A DNA stretch of 64,000 nucleotides from Blastomussa wellsi (GCA_947652115.1 OX393568.1:18115274-18179273), one strand, 5' to 3'. Positions 1 to 9,920 are shown, numbered from the stretch's first letter. Notes: generated by a model from the letters alone, not told the origin. Numbers and translations are program-made.

Positions 1-1049
1 TGTTGAAGAGTAAAGCAATAATGCGGTGAGCAAACAAAAGGAAAAAAAGAGGCCGAAAATGTAAATGCGTATCAGATTACCACATGCAAGACTTGAGCCA
101 GATGTTGTTCGTTTTTTCCACTTTGAAAACCTAAAATTTACTATTAAAGGTGGACAAATGAAATGAACTTGAAATAAACTGTTTGATTTAAACTTTCACA
201 TAAACTGAAGCGAACAAACTGGATGAAAAGCGATAAAGTAATTTCAGATCTTTTACAATTCCAAGCCGTGAAAACATGCTGTGAATTAATTTTATTACAG
301 CCTGTGTCAATTCAGCCAATATTTCAATTCTCATGGCATGTACAGCTCCAATTTATTGAAATACTTTCACTTTTCCATAACCTTTCTGTTCTTTTTGTAA
401 TTCAAATAATTTCATTAGTTTTTCTCCATAGCAATCGCGTGAATGCTGTCACCTTTCACGTTCATGTGTTCAGTAATAAAACTTCAGCTTGTGTTTCCAG
501 ACATAAACGCTGCATAACAATGAAAATGACACGGCAAATGAAACACAAAGAAACTTGAAACAAAGCGAAAGTTTTAATTATACCTGTTACTTTTTTCTGA
601 GCTTTGGAACTAATTTGCGTGGTGGAAAAAATGAACAACTTTTGAACTTGAGTCTTGAGGTTCGCAAACCCCAAGTCTTTCAAATTCCTCGTGAATCAAT
701 TTTCTTTTCAGTTCAACGATACAGCCAGCGAGGTGCAACAAAGAAACTTTATTTCCTTGACATGATCGAATGTGACTGGTCAACATGACTGGCAATGTGA
801 AAGTTTGACCGGTCAAAACCCCAATCAGGCTGGACATTGTCCTTAGACCGGCCGTTATTTTAAGCCCTGCTGATTTCCTCTACAAGACTTGTGCAGAGGG
901 AATCATGGTAGTTGTATTTAACTTTGTGTGCCAAGTCTCGAAGTTGTTGTGTGCATGATGAATACAACTAGCATGATTCACTGCAAGCAAGTCTCAAAGA
1001 GGGAATCGGGAATTGACATTGTATGTGGCTAAATGTAATTTAGGCAAAG
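1..1049. other. AT-rich stretch, no gene recognised
   Basis: Short overlapping reading frames occur on both strands, but none shows a domain, a consistent codon pattern or splice-linked continuation. No repeat structure was recognised, apart from several TGACCGGTCA/TGACTGGTCA-like palindromic words around 775-820. Confidence 0.5.
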
Positions 1050-1124
1050 TTAACCTCAAAGCAATGCTCTCCTAGTGGATGCAGAAAGCTTGTCCTGCAG
1101 TTCCAGCGACATTCAGGATAATAC

Positions 1125-1345
1125 GTGACGCCTACACGCAGTCGTTGCTGTACACGGGCGCCCAAGCTTCGGGGACGCCCAAGCTCTTCGCAGGGACACC
1201 TTGTGACCCCTACACGCAGCCTCGTGCTCACACGAGTTACATTCGCAGCTGATTCGCGGGCGCCCAAAGCTTGGGGTGGCCCAAGCTCTAGCAGGGGCAC
1301 TTGGTGTCCCTTACACGCAGTCTGGTGCTTGCACGTGTCAGTTTC
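1125..1345. repeat. Degenerate GC-rich tandem repeat
   Basis: A GC-rich patch in AT-rich surroundings. The phrase CTACACGCAG recurs near 1131 and 1208, with CTTACACGCAG near 1309. A GCCCAAGCTT-type phrase recurs near 1170 and 1262. The spacing is irregular (about 77-101 bp), so this is an old imperfect tandem repeat. The reading frames across it on both strands look like by-products of the repeat. Confidence 0.55.
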
Positions 1346-1424
1346 GCTAGCCTTCACGCTCGCCAGTTTGCTATTTTCGCCCTTCCCACCCGCCCGTGGG
1401 TTGGTTCCAGCCTTGTGTGGTCGG

Positions 1425-1545
1425 TAAGTATTCCACTGAGTCCTTCAGTGTGACGGTGCCTCTTGGTGGGTGGTGGCCGCTTCCGGGTTGCCATGGTTAC
1501 CTCCTTCCTCGCTAGCTTGGCCCGGCTCCACCAACCTTGAGACAC
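1425..1545 (-). repeat. Dispersed repeat, inverted relative to the copy near 11.2 kb
   Basis: The reverse complement of this segment matches about 11185-11305. Shared landmarks in order are ACCATGGCAACC, an AAGCGG run, CACCGTCACACTGAA, and the end AGTGGA-ATACTTACC. The family is not identified. It may be part of a LINE, since similar His-rich peptide words (RHRHTE) occur in LINE-derived frames elsewhere in the window. Confidence 0.6.
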
Positions 1546-1659
1546 CAGCGCCCACGCTCATCTATTGTTGATGAGTTTAATACACGTTATTTGACAGGTT
1601 TATACAAAGCATCTTCAGCACAACCAAACATTTTGTGTTACTATGAACCTGACATAACT

Positions 1660-2035
1660 AATCAAGCTGTTTGATAATCAAACTCAATCAAGCCCACTCC
1701 CAGTCGAACTTAATCAAACCATCAAGTTAGATATACCGTAATCAAACAATCAAATCGAAAAATTCATGAGAAACTAACCAAACCCAGTCAAATGCACTTG
1801 TGATATTGTACTTGAATTCATCCGTTATTGGCATTTCCGGTCAAATGCATCTGACCGTGAATCCAAAGTTGACCATTCCAGCCTCAAGTCGAACTGAATC
1901 AAACCCAATTGGAGTTTGATTGCTCAAATTTTTGTGAGAGTTCGGTTATGTACGATTATCAAACCCAATTGCGTGATTGATGTTTGATTGAGTTCAATTA
2001 ATCAAACGTTTAATTTGGTTCAATGTCGGGCATAA
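1660..2035. repeat. AATCAAAC/GTTTGATT-rich repeat next to the MRPS31 3' end
   Basis: The word AATCAAAC and its complement GTTTGATT recur many times. Forward copies dominate the left part and complementary copies the right part, so the block is roughly self-complementary. It ends a few bases from the MRPS31 stop codon and may form part of its 3' UTR. A degraded foldback element is the simplest reading. Confidence 0.45.
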
Positions 2036-2041
2036 AAGACT

Positions 2042-3334
2042 TCAAAAATTTAGCTCATCCTGAGAGAAATTTGAAAAATAATCCTGGAACCAACGAACTC
2101 GTTCTTTCTTCTGCTCCACTGACAGGTATGGGTTTTTCTGCAAGCCATTTATAACCAATTCCATGAAGCGGCGTACTGGACCTTTTCTTGGAAAGTCATC
2201 TAATAGGTATTCTAAAAACACATGTTCCTCAAAAGTGGTATTTTCTTCTTCCACCTTGCAGACTTCATTATCAATTGGATATTTCCACAGTCTATTGGAA
2301 AGACTAATCTGATTTGCAAATGCATTTTTCCTGATACCAATGTGGACAATTTTATTGGCCCTTTCCAAATAATGAAGATGAAATAAGAAATTGGACTGAG
2401 TGACCTTATTAATTTTTGCAGTTTTTGCTTTGCTAACAATCTCATCAAAGAGACCAGTCTTTTCACCTTCATGAAACAAGAGCCCTCCAGGACTTTTAAG
2501 CGAAGACATCTCATTTGTCTGATATTGGTATTCGTCCCTGATAGTTTTCCTTAGGTAAATTGGAACCGCTCCCCAATTCTCCACCGCTGAAACAACTGTT
2601 CTTGGCGTTCCCATCTGTTTCGGAGCAACCTCTAACCCAGATAGGAGATCTTTAATTTTCTCTTTCAGTTTGGGGTCAGTATTCTTTTGTGATTGCTCAG
2701 CCTGATCAATTCGGCTCTTCTCTAAATCTTCCAAACTCTTTTCCGCCCACCGTGGTCTGGACTTTCTTCTGGTGCGGTGCTGTTTGGATTTTGTGTTGAT
2801 GCCTTGAAATACATTCTTCCTTAGAGTTCTTGTTTCTTCAATTAAATTCTCGAGCAGTGTCTTCGCGTCCTGTTCGGCAGATTCATCTACAGCCTCCTTC
2901 AATAATCCAATGAGATTTTCGGATTTGAAATCGTCTGAAGATTGCTTTCCTTGAGAAGATTCATTTCTCAGCTCTCTTAAAACCTTGTTATACTTCCATC
3001 CCTTGGTGCTCTCTATCGCCATCTCAGTTGGCAACTCACTGAGTGATAGCTTTCTCTCGTGAGGCCATTCAACGTTATCATTTACTAACTCTTCTACTGG
3101 AAGTGGTGTTTCCTCAGGCGACAGAGATTTCATAAAACTGGAAAGAGTGGGAAGGACGTCAGGTTCTGAAGTTGAGCTTTTTAGTTCCTGCAATAAAGCC
3201 GAGACCCGTTTCTTTGGCGTCTTACTATTTTTTCTATAATGCGAACTCAAGCTTCTGATCCACGACGCCTTGGGTAAGCTTTGGGTAAGCGAATATGGGA
3301 AGACAACAGCGCGACTAGATAACAGAGCAGCCAT
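2042..3334 (-). CDS. MRPS31: Mitochondrial ribosomal protein S31 (small subunit mS31), intronless
   Basis: The product is predicted to be a structural protein of the mitochondrial small ribosomal subunit (metazoan-specific mS31). The last ~170 residues carry the family core: a stretch around GLLFHEGEKTGLFDE, then an EEHVFLEYLLDDFPRKGPVR segment, and a final FMELVINGLQKNPYLSVEQK block followed by an aromatic tail (WFQDYF). The start chosen, MAALLSSRAVVFPYS, opens an Arg/Ser/Ala-rich, acid-free leader typical of a matrix-targeting peptide. An upstream in-frame ATG at 3355 (MVDQFSK) is possible. The frame stays open to 3445, but only a TTG lies there. From 3334 the product is 430 aa, somewhat longer than the roughly 395 aa human protein. 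The middle is Lys/Glu/Ser-rich and poorly conserved, as usual for the family. The whole product is in one uninterrupted frame with no splice junction, unlike the multi-exon vertebrate gene. It is intact, so a functional single-exon gene or an intact retrocopy are both possible. Confidence 0.9.
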   Translation of the reverse strand: MAALLSSRAVVFPYSLTQSLPKASWIRSLSSHYRKNSKTPKKRVSALLQELKSSTSEPDVLPTLSSFMKSLSPEETPLPVEELVNDNVEWPHERKLSLSELPTEMAIESTKGWKYNKVLRELRNESSQGKQSSDDFKSENLIGLLKEAVDESAEQDAKTLLENLIEETRTLRKNVFQGINTKSKQHRTRRKSRPRWAEKSLEDLEKSRIDQAEQSQKNTDPKLKEKIKDLLSGLEVAPKQMGTPRTVVSAVENWGAVPIYLRKTIRDEYQYQTNEMSSLKSPGGLLFHEGEKTGLFDEIVSKAKTAKINKVTQSNFLFHLHYLERANKIVHIGIRKNAFANQISLSNRLWKYPIDNEVCKVEEENTTFEEHVFLEYLLDDFPRKGPVRRFMELVINGLQKNPYLSVEQKKERVRWFQDYFSNFSQDELNF

Positions 3335-3445
3335 TTTTGAGAACTGATCCACCATGTTGCATTCCCAGAAATCCCAGCGAGATGAAATCCATCCCAAAGG
3401 CCTTAGAAAGCATCTACTGTTTAAAATGGCGGTCTTGTGAAACAA

Positions 3446-4281
3446 ATGTAAAATTTCATTTACATTTAAACGATTTTGTGTCCTGTTTCGTGTTTGAAAT
3501 CTCCAAGATGGTTGGGGGATCAGGTAGGAATGTCACAGTAGCTTATTGCAGTTGTTCAAAAGTGAAAACATGAAAAGAAATCCTGGATTTGTTTTGCAAA
3601 CTAGCTAAGTTAATAGCGATACTCACTGTTTAGGCCGTTTACAAACATTATTTCTCTTGATATTCAAATTTGCTTCTCCTATTTCTGCTCTTTCTCCTAC
3701 TTCTCCTACATATATTAGTAAAAGAAAATGATTATATTGAAACACCTACCATCATACAAAAGTTTGACTGGCTAGATAGAATGTTTTATGTATTTAAAGT
3801 TTCTTTTGATTTTCCTCTCAAAATTCTAACTTTATCGTCTGTATAAGGACTTAACTTTGTCTTTATGTAACAATGTTAATTTAAAATTTATCTATGTAAT
3901 AATACTTATAAAATCTAACCCTCAGTTGTTCTTCTGTTAGCTTTTGCTAAGAGCGGGACAGTGTAATTAATGAAGTTAAATATTGATAATAAAGTTCTGT
4001 TTTGTTGATGTTGTTGTTGCCAACCACTGGAACAGAGGAACCCGACAGCCAATCAATCTCTGGTTGGTACATTAATGACAACAGATGATGTAATGATGAA
4101 CATCGCTATTAAGGTGGCCGAACACAGTTTACACAGTTTTTGAAACGTGTGTTGCATTTGCATTTTATTCTAGAACCGTTGAACTCTACTAGGTCCCCAA
4201 AATTGGCAGGACATAAGTTTTGATAATAACACTGACAGGGGTGCTGTTGCCATGTTAACGTGACTGAATATAAACATTCAT
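3446..4281. other. Upstream of MRPS31; no gene recognised
   Basis: AT-rich. The segment 3655-4020 has the look of a retroelement 3' end (T-rich, ending in an AATAAAG word and a TTG-rich tail), but no coding remnant supports this. A TIR-like word AAGGTGGCCGAACACAGTT at 4112-4130 resembles the end of the foldback element that follows and may be a further degraded copy. The MRPS31 promoter is expected just above 3334-3445; no core element is evident. Confidence 0.4.
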
Positions 4282-4285
4282 TTAA

Positions 4286-4963
4286 GGTGGCTCGAAACAG
4301 TTTCTAGCACTTTCCAAGACGAAGATTTTTATTGGTCATTATAACCACCCTATATCTCGGTAGATGCAAAATCATGGTATCAAAACACTGCCCAACCATT
4401 GGTGAACATGTTTCTGTCAATTTTGTTGCACAGTAGGTTACCATAGCAACAATATGACCTGTTGAAAACACCCTTTAATTTAGCTTCAAGCTTGTATAAC
4501 TCAAAAAACGTGCTCAGTGACCCCAATTTTTTTATTTTTGAATTGTGATAAGCATGATAAGATTTCAACTTTTGCAAAGTTTAAAAAAATTCTGTGGAGT
4601 GGGTTCAGAGCCACCTTACATTTTCAAAAATTTAAGGTGGCTCTGAACCCACTCCACAGAAGTTTTTTAAACTTTGCAAAAAGTTGCATCTTATCGTGCT
4701 TATTACTATTCGATTATGAAAAATGGGGGTCACCAAGCTCGTTTTTGAGTTATAAGAGCTTAAAGCCAAAATTAAAGGTGTTTTTAGCAAGTCATATTGT
4801 TGCTATGATAACCTGTTATATAAAAAGGATGACCGTAACTTGTTCACCAATGCTTGGGTATTTGTATGATACCATTATTGTATCATCGCTTGTTAAACAG
4901 CAGTAGTATTCATCCTTCAAAGTGTAGCTGTTAGAAAAGTGCTGTATACTGTTGCCAGCCTCC
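4286..4963. mobile_element. TTAA-flanked foldback element (inverted dimer of a MITE)
   Basis: Two arms of roughly 330 bp are inverted about a centre near 4625. The left arm opens GGTGGCTCGAAACAG and the right arm closes as its complement (CTGTTGCC-AGCCTCC in degraded form). At the centre, CTGTGGAGTGGGTTCAGAGC faces its own reverse complement. Each outer end abuts TTAA (4282-4285 and 4964-4967), and TTAA-like words also lie at the centre. A single, un-dimerised copy of the same family lies at 8715-9008, also between TTAA sequences. TTAA duplication is the signature of piggyBac-type integration; assignment to that superfamily is inference, since no transposase is present. Confidence 0.7.
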
Positions 4964-5249
4964 TTAAAATCACAAATTCTAATGATATTTTGTAACAGAC
5001 TGATTTTTAGCTATCCGTCCTTGAAAGATAACTCCATTGCTTACAATTTCCTCTGTTAAATTTCGGAATTTTTGCAATAGCTTTTCTTGTTTCCTGAAGA
5101 ATTTTCCTGCCATGTTTTATGAAATTTTAAGTGGCAGTTTTCGAGAGATACGCGTATTTCAGAAAGACTAGACCTAAAGAGTTAAATCTCAATTTTATGA
5201 CTAACTACGCATGCGCTGCATTATGGTATTATTATTATTATGGTATGGC

Positions 5250-5344
5250 ATTGCAATTATGGTATCAAAGAAGATGCCAGTTTACTGGTGAACAAGTTGT
5301 GATAATGTTTTTGTCATTACAAGTTACCATAGCAACAGTATAAC
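5250..5344 (+). mobile_element. Left part of a TTAA-type MITE interrupted by a LINE
   Basis: This segment matches the interior of the copy at 8715-9008 from the word GCAATTATGGTATCAAAG through TTACCATAGCAACA. The match stops exactly where the LINE begins and resumes at 8686 (CTTCTAATTACACCC) after it. The MITE was therefore present before the LINE inserted. Confidence 0.65.
5334..5344 (+). repeat. Target-site duplication of the L1-like LINE (left copy)
   Basis: The 11-mer AACAGTATAAC here is repeated at 8675-8685, directly after the (AATA)n tail of the LINE. The pair sets the element boundaries at 5345-8674. Confidence 0.8.
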
Positions 5345-5446
5345 GGTTCCAAGGTACACGTGCTCCAGTGTGGACGCGTCTTTGAGCGCTCCGCCATATG
5401 TCGCCGCTGTAATCTACTAACATAACTTCCCAACACAATTACTGCA

Positions 5447-6190
5447 ATGGAAAACGAGGAAAGCGCTATCAAAACGACTATTAATGAAAGAAGAAGAAAC
5501 AAGCGACAAAGAGAAAACGGTTCACAAACTGATGATGAAATTATTTTTCCAAGATGGCGGCGTAACTGGGTGGCAAAAGTAGGTCAACCAAAAGCTCGAC
5601 TCTCTTCTAACTATTGTCCCTCTTGTAGAAGAACTAAGAGAACAGTTAAAGAAGATGAAAGAAGAAAACAAGAGTCTACGAAACGCACTGAAGTGGGCAA
5701 ATGACGAGATCAAAGCTCTATAAAAGAACCAGACGAACGCCGCAGCGGAACTGAGCGAAGTAACAGAAAAGGTAAAAGTGGAGAGAGATGTTGATCTACT
5801 ACAACGCCGCAACGTCAAGTTAGAAGGACAATCTAGAAGAAACAACATTAAGATTTTTAATGTCAGGGAAAATGAAGCCGAAAGCAGCTTTAGCGAAACC
5901 GAAAAGGTCTTAAGAAACTTGCTTGTCGATCAACTCAAAATGCCGAAAGCAGAGGCCGCGGATGTGGAGTTTGAAAGAGTGCATCGCATTCCAACGCGCC
6001 GCTCAAAGGAATACAATCCAGGAAAACCAAGACCAATTATTGCTAAACTGAGTTTTTATAAAGACAAATCTCGCATATTCCAGTGCGCCAAAAACATTGA
6101 CTGAGGTACAAAAATTGGTGTCGCCGATGACTACCCAAAGGAGATTGATAACATTTGCAAGGAGCTTCTTCCCGTGCTGAAAAAAGCTAA
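5447..6190 (+). pseudogene. LINE ORF1 remnant (L1 ORF1p-type RNA-binding protein)
   Basis: An ATG at 5447 opens a Lys/Arg/Glu-rich N-terminal segment with heptad-like character, as in the coiled coil of ORF1p. The frame shifts between about 5640 and 5700 and meets a TAA near 5721. It then resumes at 5778 with the conserved core, whose landmarks include RRNNIKIFNV and ADVEFERVHRIP, followed by GKPRPIIAKL. A TGA at 6102-6104 breaks it again, before a short C-terminal tail containing KEIDNICKELLPVLKKAKK. L1-type ORF1 proteins bind their own RNA and act as chaperones in target-primed reverse transcription. This copy is dead. Confidence 0.8.
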
Positions 6191-6198
6191 GAAACAGA

Positions 6199-8522
6199 AT
6201 GCACAGAGCAGCCTTCAACGTTGATAAACTCATCATAAATCAATATCAAGGCGTGGCCGACAAAGGGCTTCTGTGGAAATTAGTCAAAATGGAAATCAGA
6301 GCCTTCACCATCAATTTCTTGAAACAAAGAGCAAAACAACAAAGAAACGTTGAAACTGAACTGGTTAAAAAGGCCCAAAATTTGAAGCGGAAATTGGCTA
6401 AAAAGGAAATGCAGGAGCTTGTTGCTGAACACGACAAAATTATTAGAGAATTGGAAAACATTTCGCTTCAACGCACACGCGGTGCATGCTTAAGGTCCAA
6501 AGTAAGATGGTTCGAATGGGGCAAACGGAGTTCTAAATATTTTCTAAATTTAGAGAAAAGGAATTACCAGAATAAATACATCAACAAACTAAAAAAAGAT
6601 GATGGTAGCACAATAACAGATCCCGCTGCAATTTTAAATGAACAACAAAGGTTTTTTCAAACTCTATTTACCTCACAAAACCCTGCGGTGGACGATGCAA
6701 GATATAAATTCTTTTTTGACAACGACTCTATTGTTAGACTGAACACGGACCAACAACAACATTGTGAAGGCAGGTTAACGCTAGATGAATGCTTAGCTGC
6801 CTTGAAGACATTCAACAAAAATAAGTCCCCAGGAATGTTTTGGATCCGGTAATGGTGGACAGTTTTAACTATGCATTTACAACTGGAAACCTCTCAATCT
6901 TTCAAAGACAAGGTACTATCAGACTCATTCCTAAGAAAGATAAAGACCCGTCTTGTCTGAAAAATTGGTGGCCTCTATCCTTGCTGAACGTAGATTATAA
7001 AATTGCAACAAAAGCCCTCGCACTTAGGCTGAAAAAGGTTCTCCCTCAAATTATTAGCAACGAGCAAACAGGGTACATCAAAGGCATGTTTTTAGGGCAA
7101 AACATTAGGCAAATTTCTGACATACTAAGCTTCACAGCTGAACAAAACATTGAAGGAATAGCGACATTTCTTGATTTTGAAAAAGCTTTTGACAGCTTAG
7201 GATGGGATTTTCTGTCAAAGACCTTGGAGACATTTGGCTTTGGTTCAGATTTTAAAAGATGGATTAAAGTGTTATACAACAACATTACTAGTTGCACGAT
7301 TAACAACGGTTTTTCGTCTCTTTTTGTCAATTTGAACCGAGGAGTCAGACAGGGCTGCCCCCTTTCTGGGATGCTTTTTATACTAACTGTCGAAATATTG
7401 TCATGTGCGATCAGGTCAGAAAAATTGATAAGGGGAATTCAGGTTAAAGAGAAAGAATTAAAACTTACGCAATATGCGGACGATACAACAACTTTTGTTA
7501 AAGATAGTGTGTCTCCTAGAAAACTTGACCACTTCCAACAATGCAGTGGACTAAAGATAAACCTAAAATCTGAAGCTATCTGGCTTGGGAAAAACAGAAA
7601 CAATTGTTCCAAACTTTATGACTTAAAATGGCCAGAGGATCTGATTTTCGCGTTAGGAACTGTGTTTTCGTATGATGCCTACAAATGTGAAGTTAAAAAC
7701 TTTCACGAAAAAGCAACAAAAATTCAACAGATGTTTAACTTGTGGTCGCAGAGGGATTTATCACTGTACGGTAAAATCACAATTGCCAAAACTCTTGGAC
7801 TTTCTAAAATGATCTTTTCTAGTGCTTGCCTCCCAACCCCTTTGCACATCATATCCAATATAGATAAAATGGTTACAGCTTTTGTTTGGAACAATAAGCC
7901 AGCTAAAATTAAAAGGGTAAGCATGATAGGGCCAAAAGAGAGTGGAGGGTTAGACCTCCCAGATTATGATTCCATCAAAAATTCTCTACTAGTCTCTTGG
8001 GTTAAAAGAATGATTGATGGATCAGGCGACGCTTGGATGGCTATTCCTTCCTATTATTCGGAAAATGTCTGGGGAACTTTCATTTTCGAGTGTAATTACG
8101 ATGTTGACTTGCTCGATCTCAACAGACTGCCAGAGTTTTATGTAGATATTCTGAAACTGTGGTCCCAAATTAAAGGCGAATGTATACTAGAAAACCATTT
8201 ACAAATTCGAGATGAAATACTATGGAATAACAAAAATATAACTATTGCTGGAAAATCCATTTATTACAAACAGTGGCACGCTGTTTTAACTTGGTGGAAT
8301 TCCAATTCACCTTCTAACATCGATTTTATATGGTTACGATGCTGGAGACCCAAAGTGTTTTCTCTTAAATTATTATCTCTTAATTGCAAAATTTCACATC
8401 TTCAGACACAAAACAGATTCCAAATCCCCTGCTTTTGCAGCCTTTATAGCATTATTGAAAGAAAAACTACTTGTATACAAAGCGGCTGCCGTAGCAAACA
8501 AGACTTTACCCTTGTTAGATAG
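6199..8522 (+). pseudogene. LINE ORF2 remnant: reverse transcriptase without endonuclease
   Basis: The frame opens in the basic linker (Lys/Gln/Arg-rich, 6199-6600), which in intact elements lies between endonuclease and RT. The RT fingers motif NKSPG is cut at about 6835, where roughly eight codons are missing and the frame shifts, ending one frame at 6852. The rest runs open from 6840 to 8522. Landmarks in order are LNVDYKIATKALA, NEQTGYIKG, the catalytic motif FLDFEKAFDSLGW, GVRQGCPLSG, and the active-site box YADD at 7473-7484. The thumb region carries GPKESGGLDLPDY, common to L1/Tx1-like elements. The C-terminal part is short and ends without a recognisable zinc knuckle. Confidence 0.88.
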
Positions 8523-8642
8523 TTAACTCTCGCTTGTTATTGTTAGTATCACTAGTTTATTTCTTTTTGACCGCTTTTTTAGCTTAATATGATTTATTAA
8601 TTAAAACATTGTAATTGTTATTGTACAGTACAGTTAGCTCAA

Positions 8643-8673
<31 letters not shown>

Positions 8674-8674
8674 A

Positions 8675-8685
8675 AACAGTATAAC
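8675..8685 (+). repeat. Target-site duplication of the L1-like LINE (right copy)
   Basis: AACAGTATAAC, identical to 5334-5344. It follows the A-rich tail and is itself followed by the resumed MITE sequence. Confidence 0.8.
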
Positions 8686-8714
8686 CTTCTAATTACACCC
8701 TTTTGTAGTGTTAA

Positions 8715-9008
8715 AGTGCCTCCGAACTGTTTCCTGCATTTCTAAGCACCACAACTTTGTTGGATCAATACTATAAATCTGTTCGAGTTGAGGCAGCAAT
8801 TATGGTATCAAAGAAGATGCCCATTTACTGGTGAACAAGTTGTTATAATTTTCTTGTCATTACAAGTTACCATAGCAACAATATAACCTAATTACACCCT
8901 TAATTTTAACTCAAAAATGAGCTCAGTGTCCCATATTTTATATTGTTAAATTTTTATCAGCGGAACCATATGAAACTTTTTGCCAAGTACATGGCGTTCA
9001 GAGCCACC
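8715..9008. mobile_element. TTAA-flanked MITE, single copy
   Basis: Flanked by TTAA at 8711-8714 and 9009-9012. Ends AGTGCCTCCGAACTG and CGTTCAGAGCCACCT are an imperfect inverted pair. The interior shares GCAATTATGGTATCAAAG and TTACCATAGCAACA with 5250-5344 and with both arms of 4286-4963. At 294 bp it represents the basic unit of this family. Confidence 0.65.
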
Positions 9009-9043
9009 TTAAATTTACAGAAATTTATATCCCATAATAATCT

Positions 9044-9074
<31 letters not shown>

Positions 9075-9243
9075 ATTGCTTACATGCGAACATTTCAGTA
9101 CGCGGAGCGTGTTGTAAACCAAAAGAGATCAATGAGAAACTTGCTAAAAGTAATTAAATACTTCCAGTAACATAACTTCAGCAATGCAATAAGATTGTGC
9201 TTCAATCTTATGATCTTCAATCATAGGTAACTTTTTACTAAGA

Positions 9244-9693
9244 AGTGCATTCCAAACAAGTGATCAACCTGGAACTTTTAAATGCGCTCGTGCACGATGC
9301 AAAACATGCCCTTTCATTCACAACGTTGACAAAATATCGGGACCCAAACGATCTATCAAGATCACTGATCATTTCACCTGTATCTCAGCCAATGTCATCT
9401 ACTGCATAACTTGCACTCTTTGCAAAAAGTTATACATCGGTGAAACAGGGAGACGACTAGGCGACCGATTCCGAGAACACCTTCGACACGTAGAGAAAGA
9501 CGACAAAAATGCATCGAAACCGGTCGCGAGACACTTCAATCTCCCAAATCATTCTAAGCAACATATGGCAGTCTGCGGCCGTTCCCTTCACCAAGGAAGC
9601 ACGGAAAGTCGCAAAACTCTAGAGCAAAAATTTATTTTTCAAATCGGCACTCTTAATCCTCACGGTATCAACGAATGCTTTTCATTCAACTAA
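9244..9693 (+). pseudogene. Penelope-like element, GIY-YIG endonuclease domain
   Basis: A frame of 149 codons is open from 9244 to the TAA at 9691. It lacks an early in-frame ATG because it is a 5'-truncated remnant. The translation carries a Cys-rich lead-in (CARARCKTCPFI), then the paired motif VIYCITCTLC...LYIGETGRRLGDRFREHL. This is the GIY-YIG core (IYC and YIG), followed by the catalytic-type Arg and His. The C-terminal part contains EQKFIFQIGTLNPHGINE, as in Penelope-type retroelements, where this endonuclease follows the reverse transcriptase. No RT sequence was recognised upstream. The coding part is intact but lacks its N-terminal half, so it is annotated as a remnant. Confidence 0.85.
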
Positions 9694-9920
9694 TTTATTC
9701 CGTTGTTTTCACGTTACCAGGCACCAACCAATAGCGAAGCTCCATCTTTCTGTATATAAACAACACACGACCCACAATTCCTTGATTCGCCCCGGACGAA
9801 GGGCTAACACTTGAAACGTCAGCTCTTGAATCTCTTTACGGTGGCTAATTCACATCATCAACCCAGTTGATAAAACCAAATTATATTGTTATACTTCCCA
9901 CCGACACAACACCGTACAGT
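9694..9920 (+). mobile_element. Penelope-like element 3' region
   Basis: Follows the endonuclease stop codon. It contains a TATA-like word (TGTATATAAA) near 9751, then GACGAAGGGCTAAC, a GAAACGTCAGCTC word, AATCTCTTTACGGTGGC and CAACCCAGTTGATAAAACC, ending in TTATACTTCCCACCGAC. The same ordered words recur at 16158-16247, 36925-37056 and 56985-57165, so this is a family-specific 3' end (or pseudo-LTR). Confidence 0.75.

Larger units (their letters stand above)
5345..8674 (+). mobile_element. L1-like (L1/Tx1-type) LINE, internally deleted
   Basis: A non-LTR retrotransposon of 3330 bp with a 5' leader of about 100 bp, remnants of ORF1 and ORF2, a 3' UTR and an (AATA)n tail at about 8640-8674. 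It is bounded by an 11-bp target-site duplication. The 5' end seems genuine rather than truncated, because ORF1 begins with an ATG after a leader. The apurinic-type endonuclease region expected at the start of ORF2 is absent: ORF1's C-terminal end (about 6185) runs straight into the linker region of ORF2. ORF1 carries a frameshift and two stops, and ORF2 a frameshift and small deletion near 6835-6850. The copy cannot be autonomous. Confidence 0.88.

Noticed and set aside
3335..3445. N-terminal extension of MRPS31 beyond the ATG at 3334
   Set aside because: The farthest in-frame codon is TTG. The ATG at 3334 gives a good mitochondrial leader; the ATG at 3355 cannot be fully excluded.
9790..9830. 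Hammerhead ribozyme in the Penelope-like 3' end
   Set aside because: A GAAAC-GTC part is present, but the CUGAUGA core could not be found in either orientation; a covariance search would be needed.
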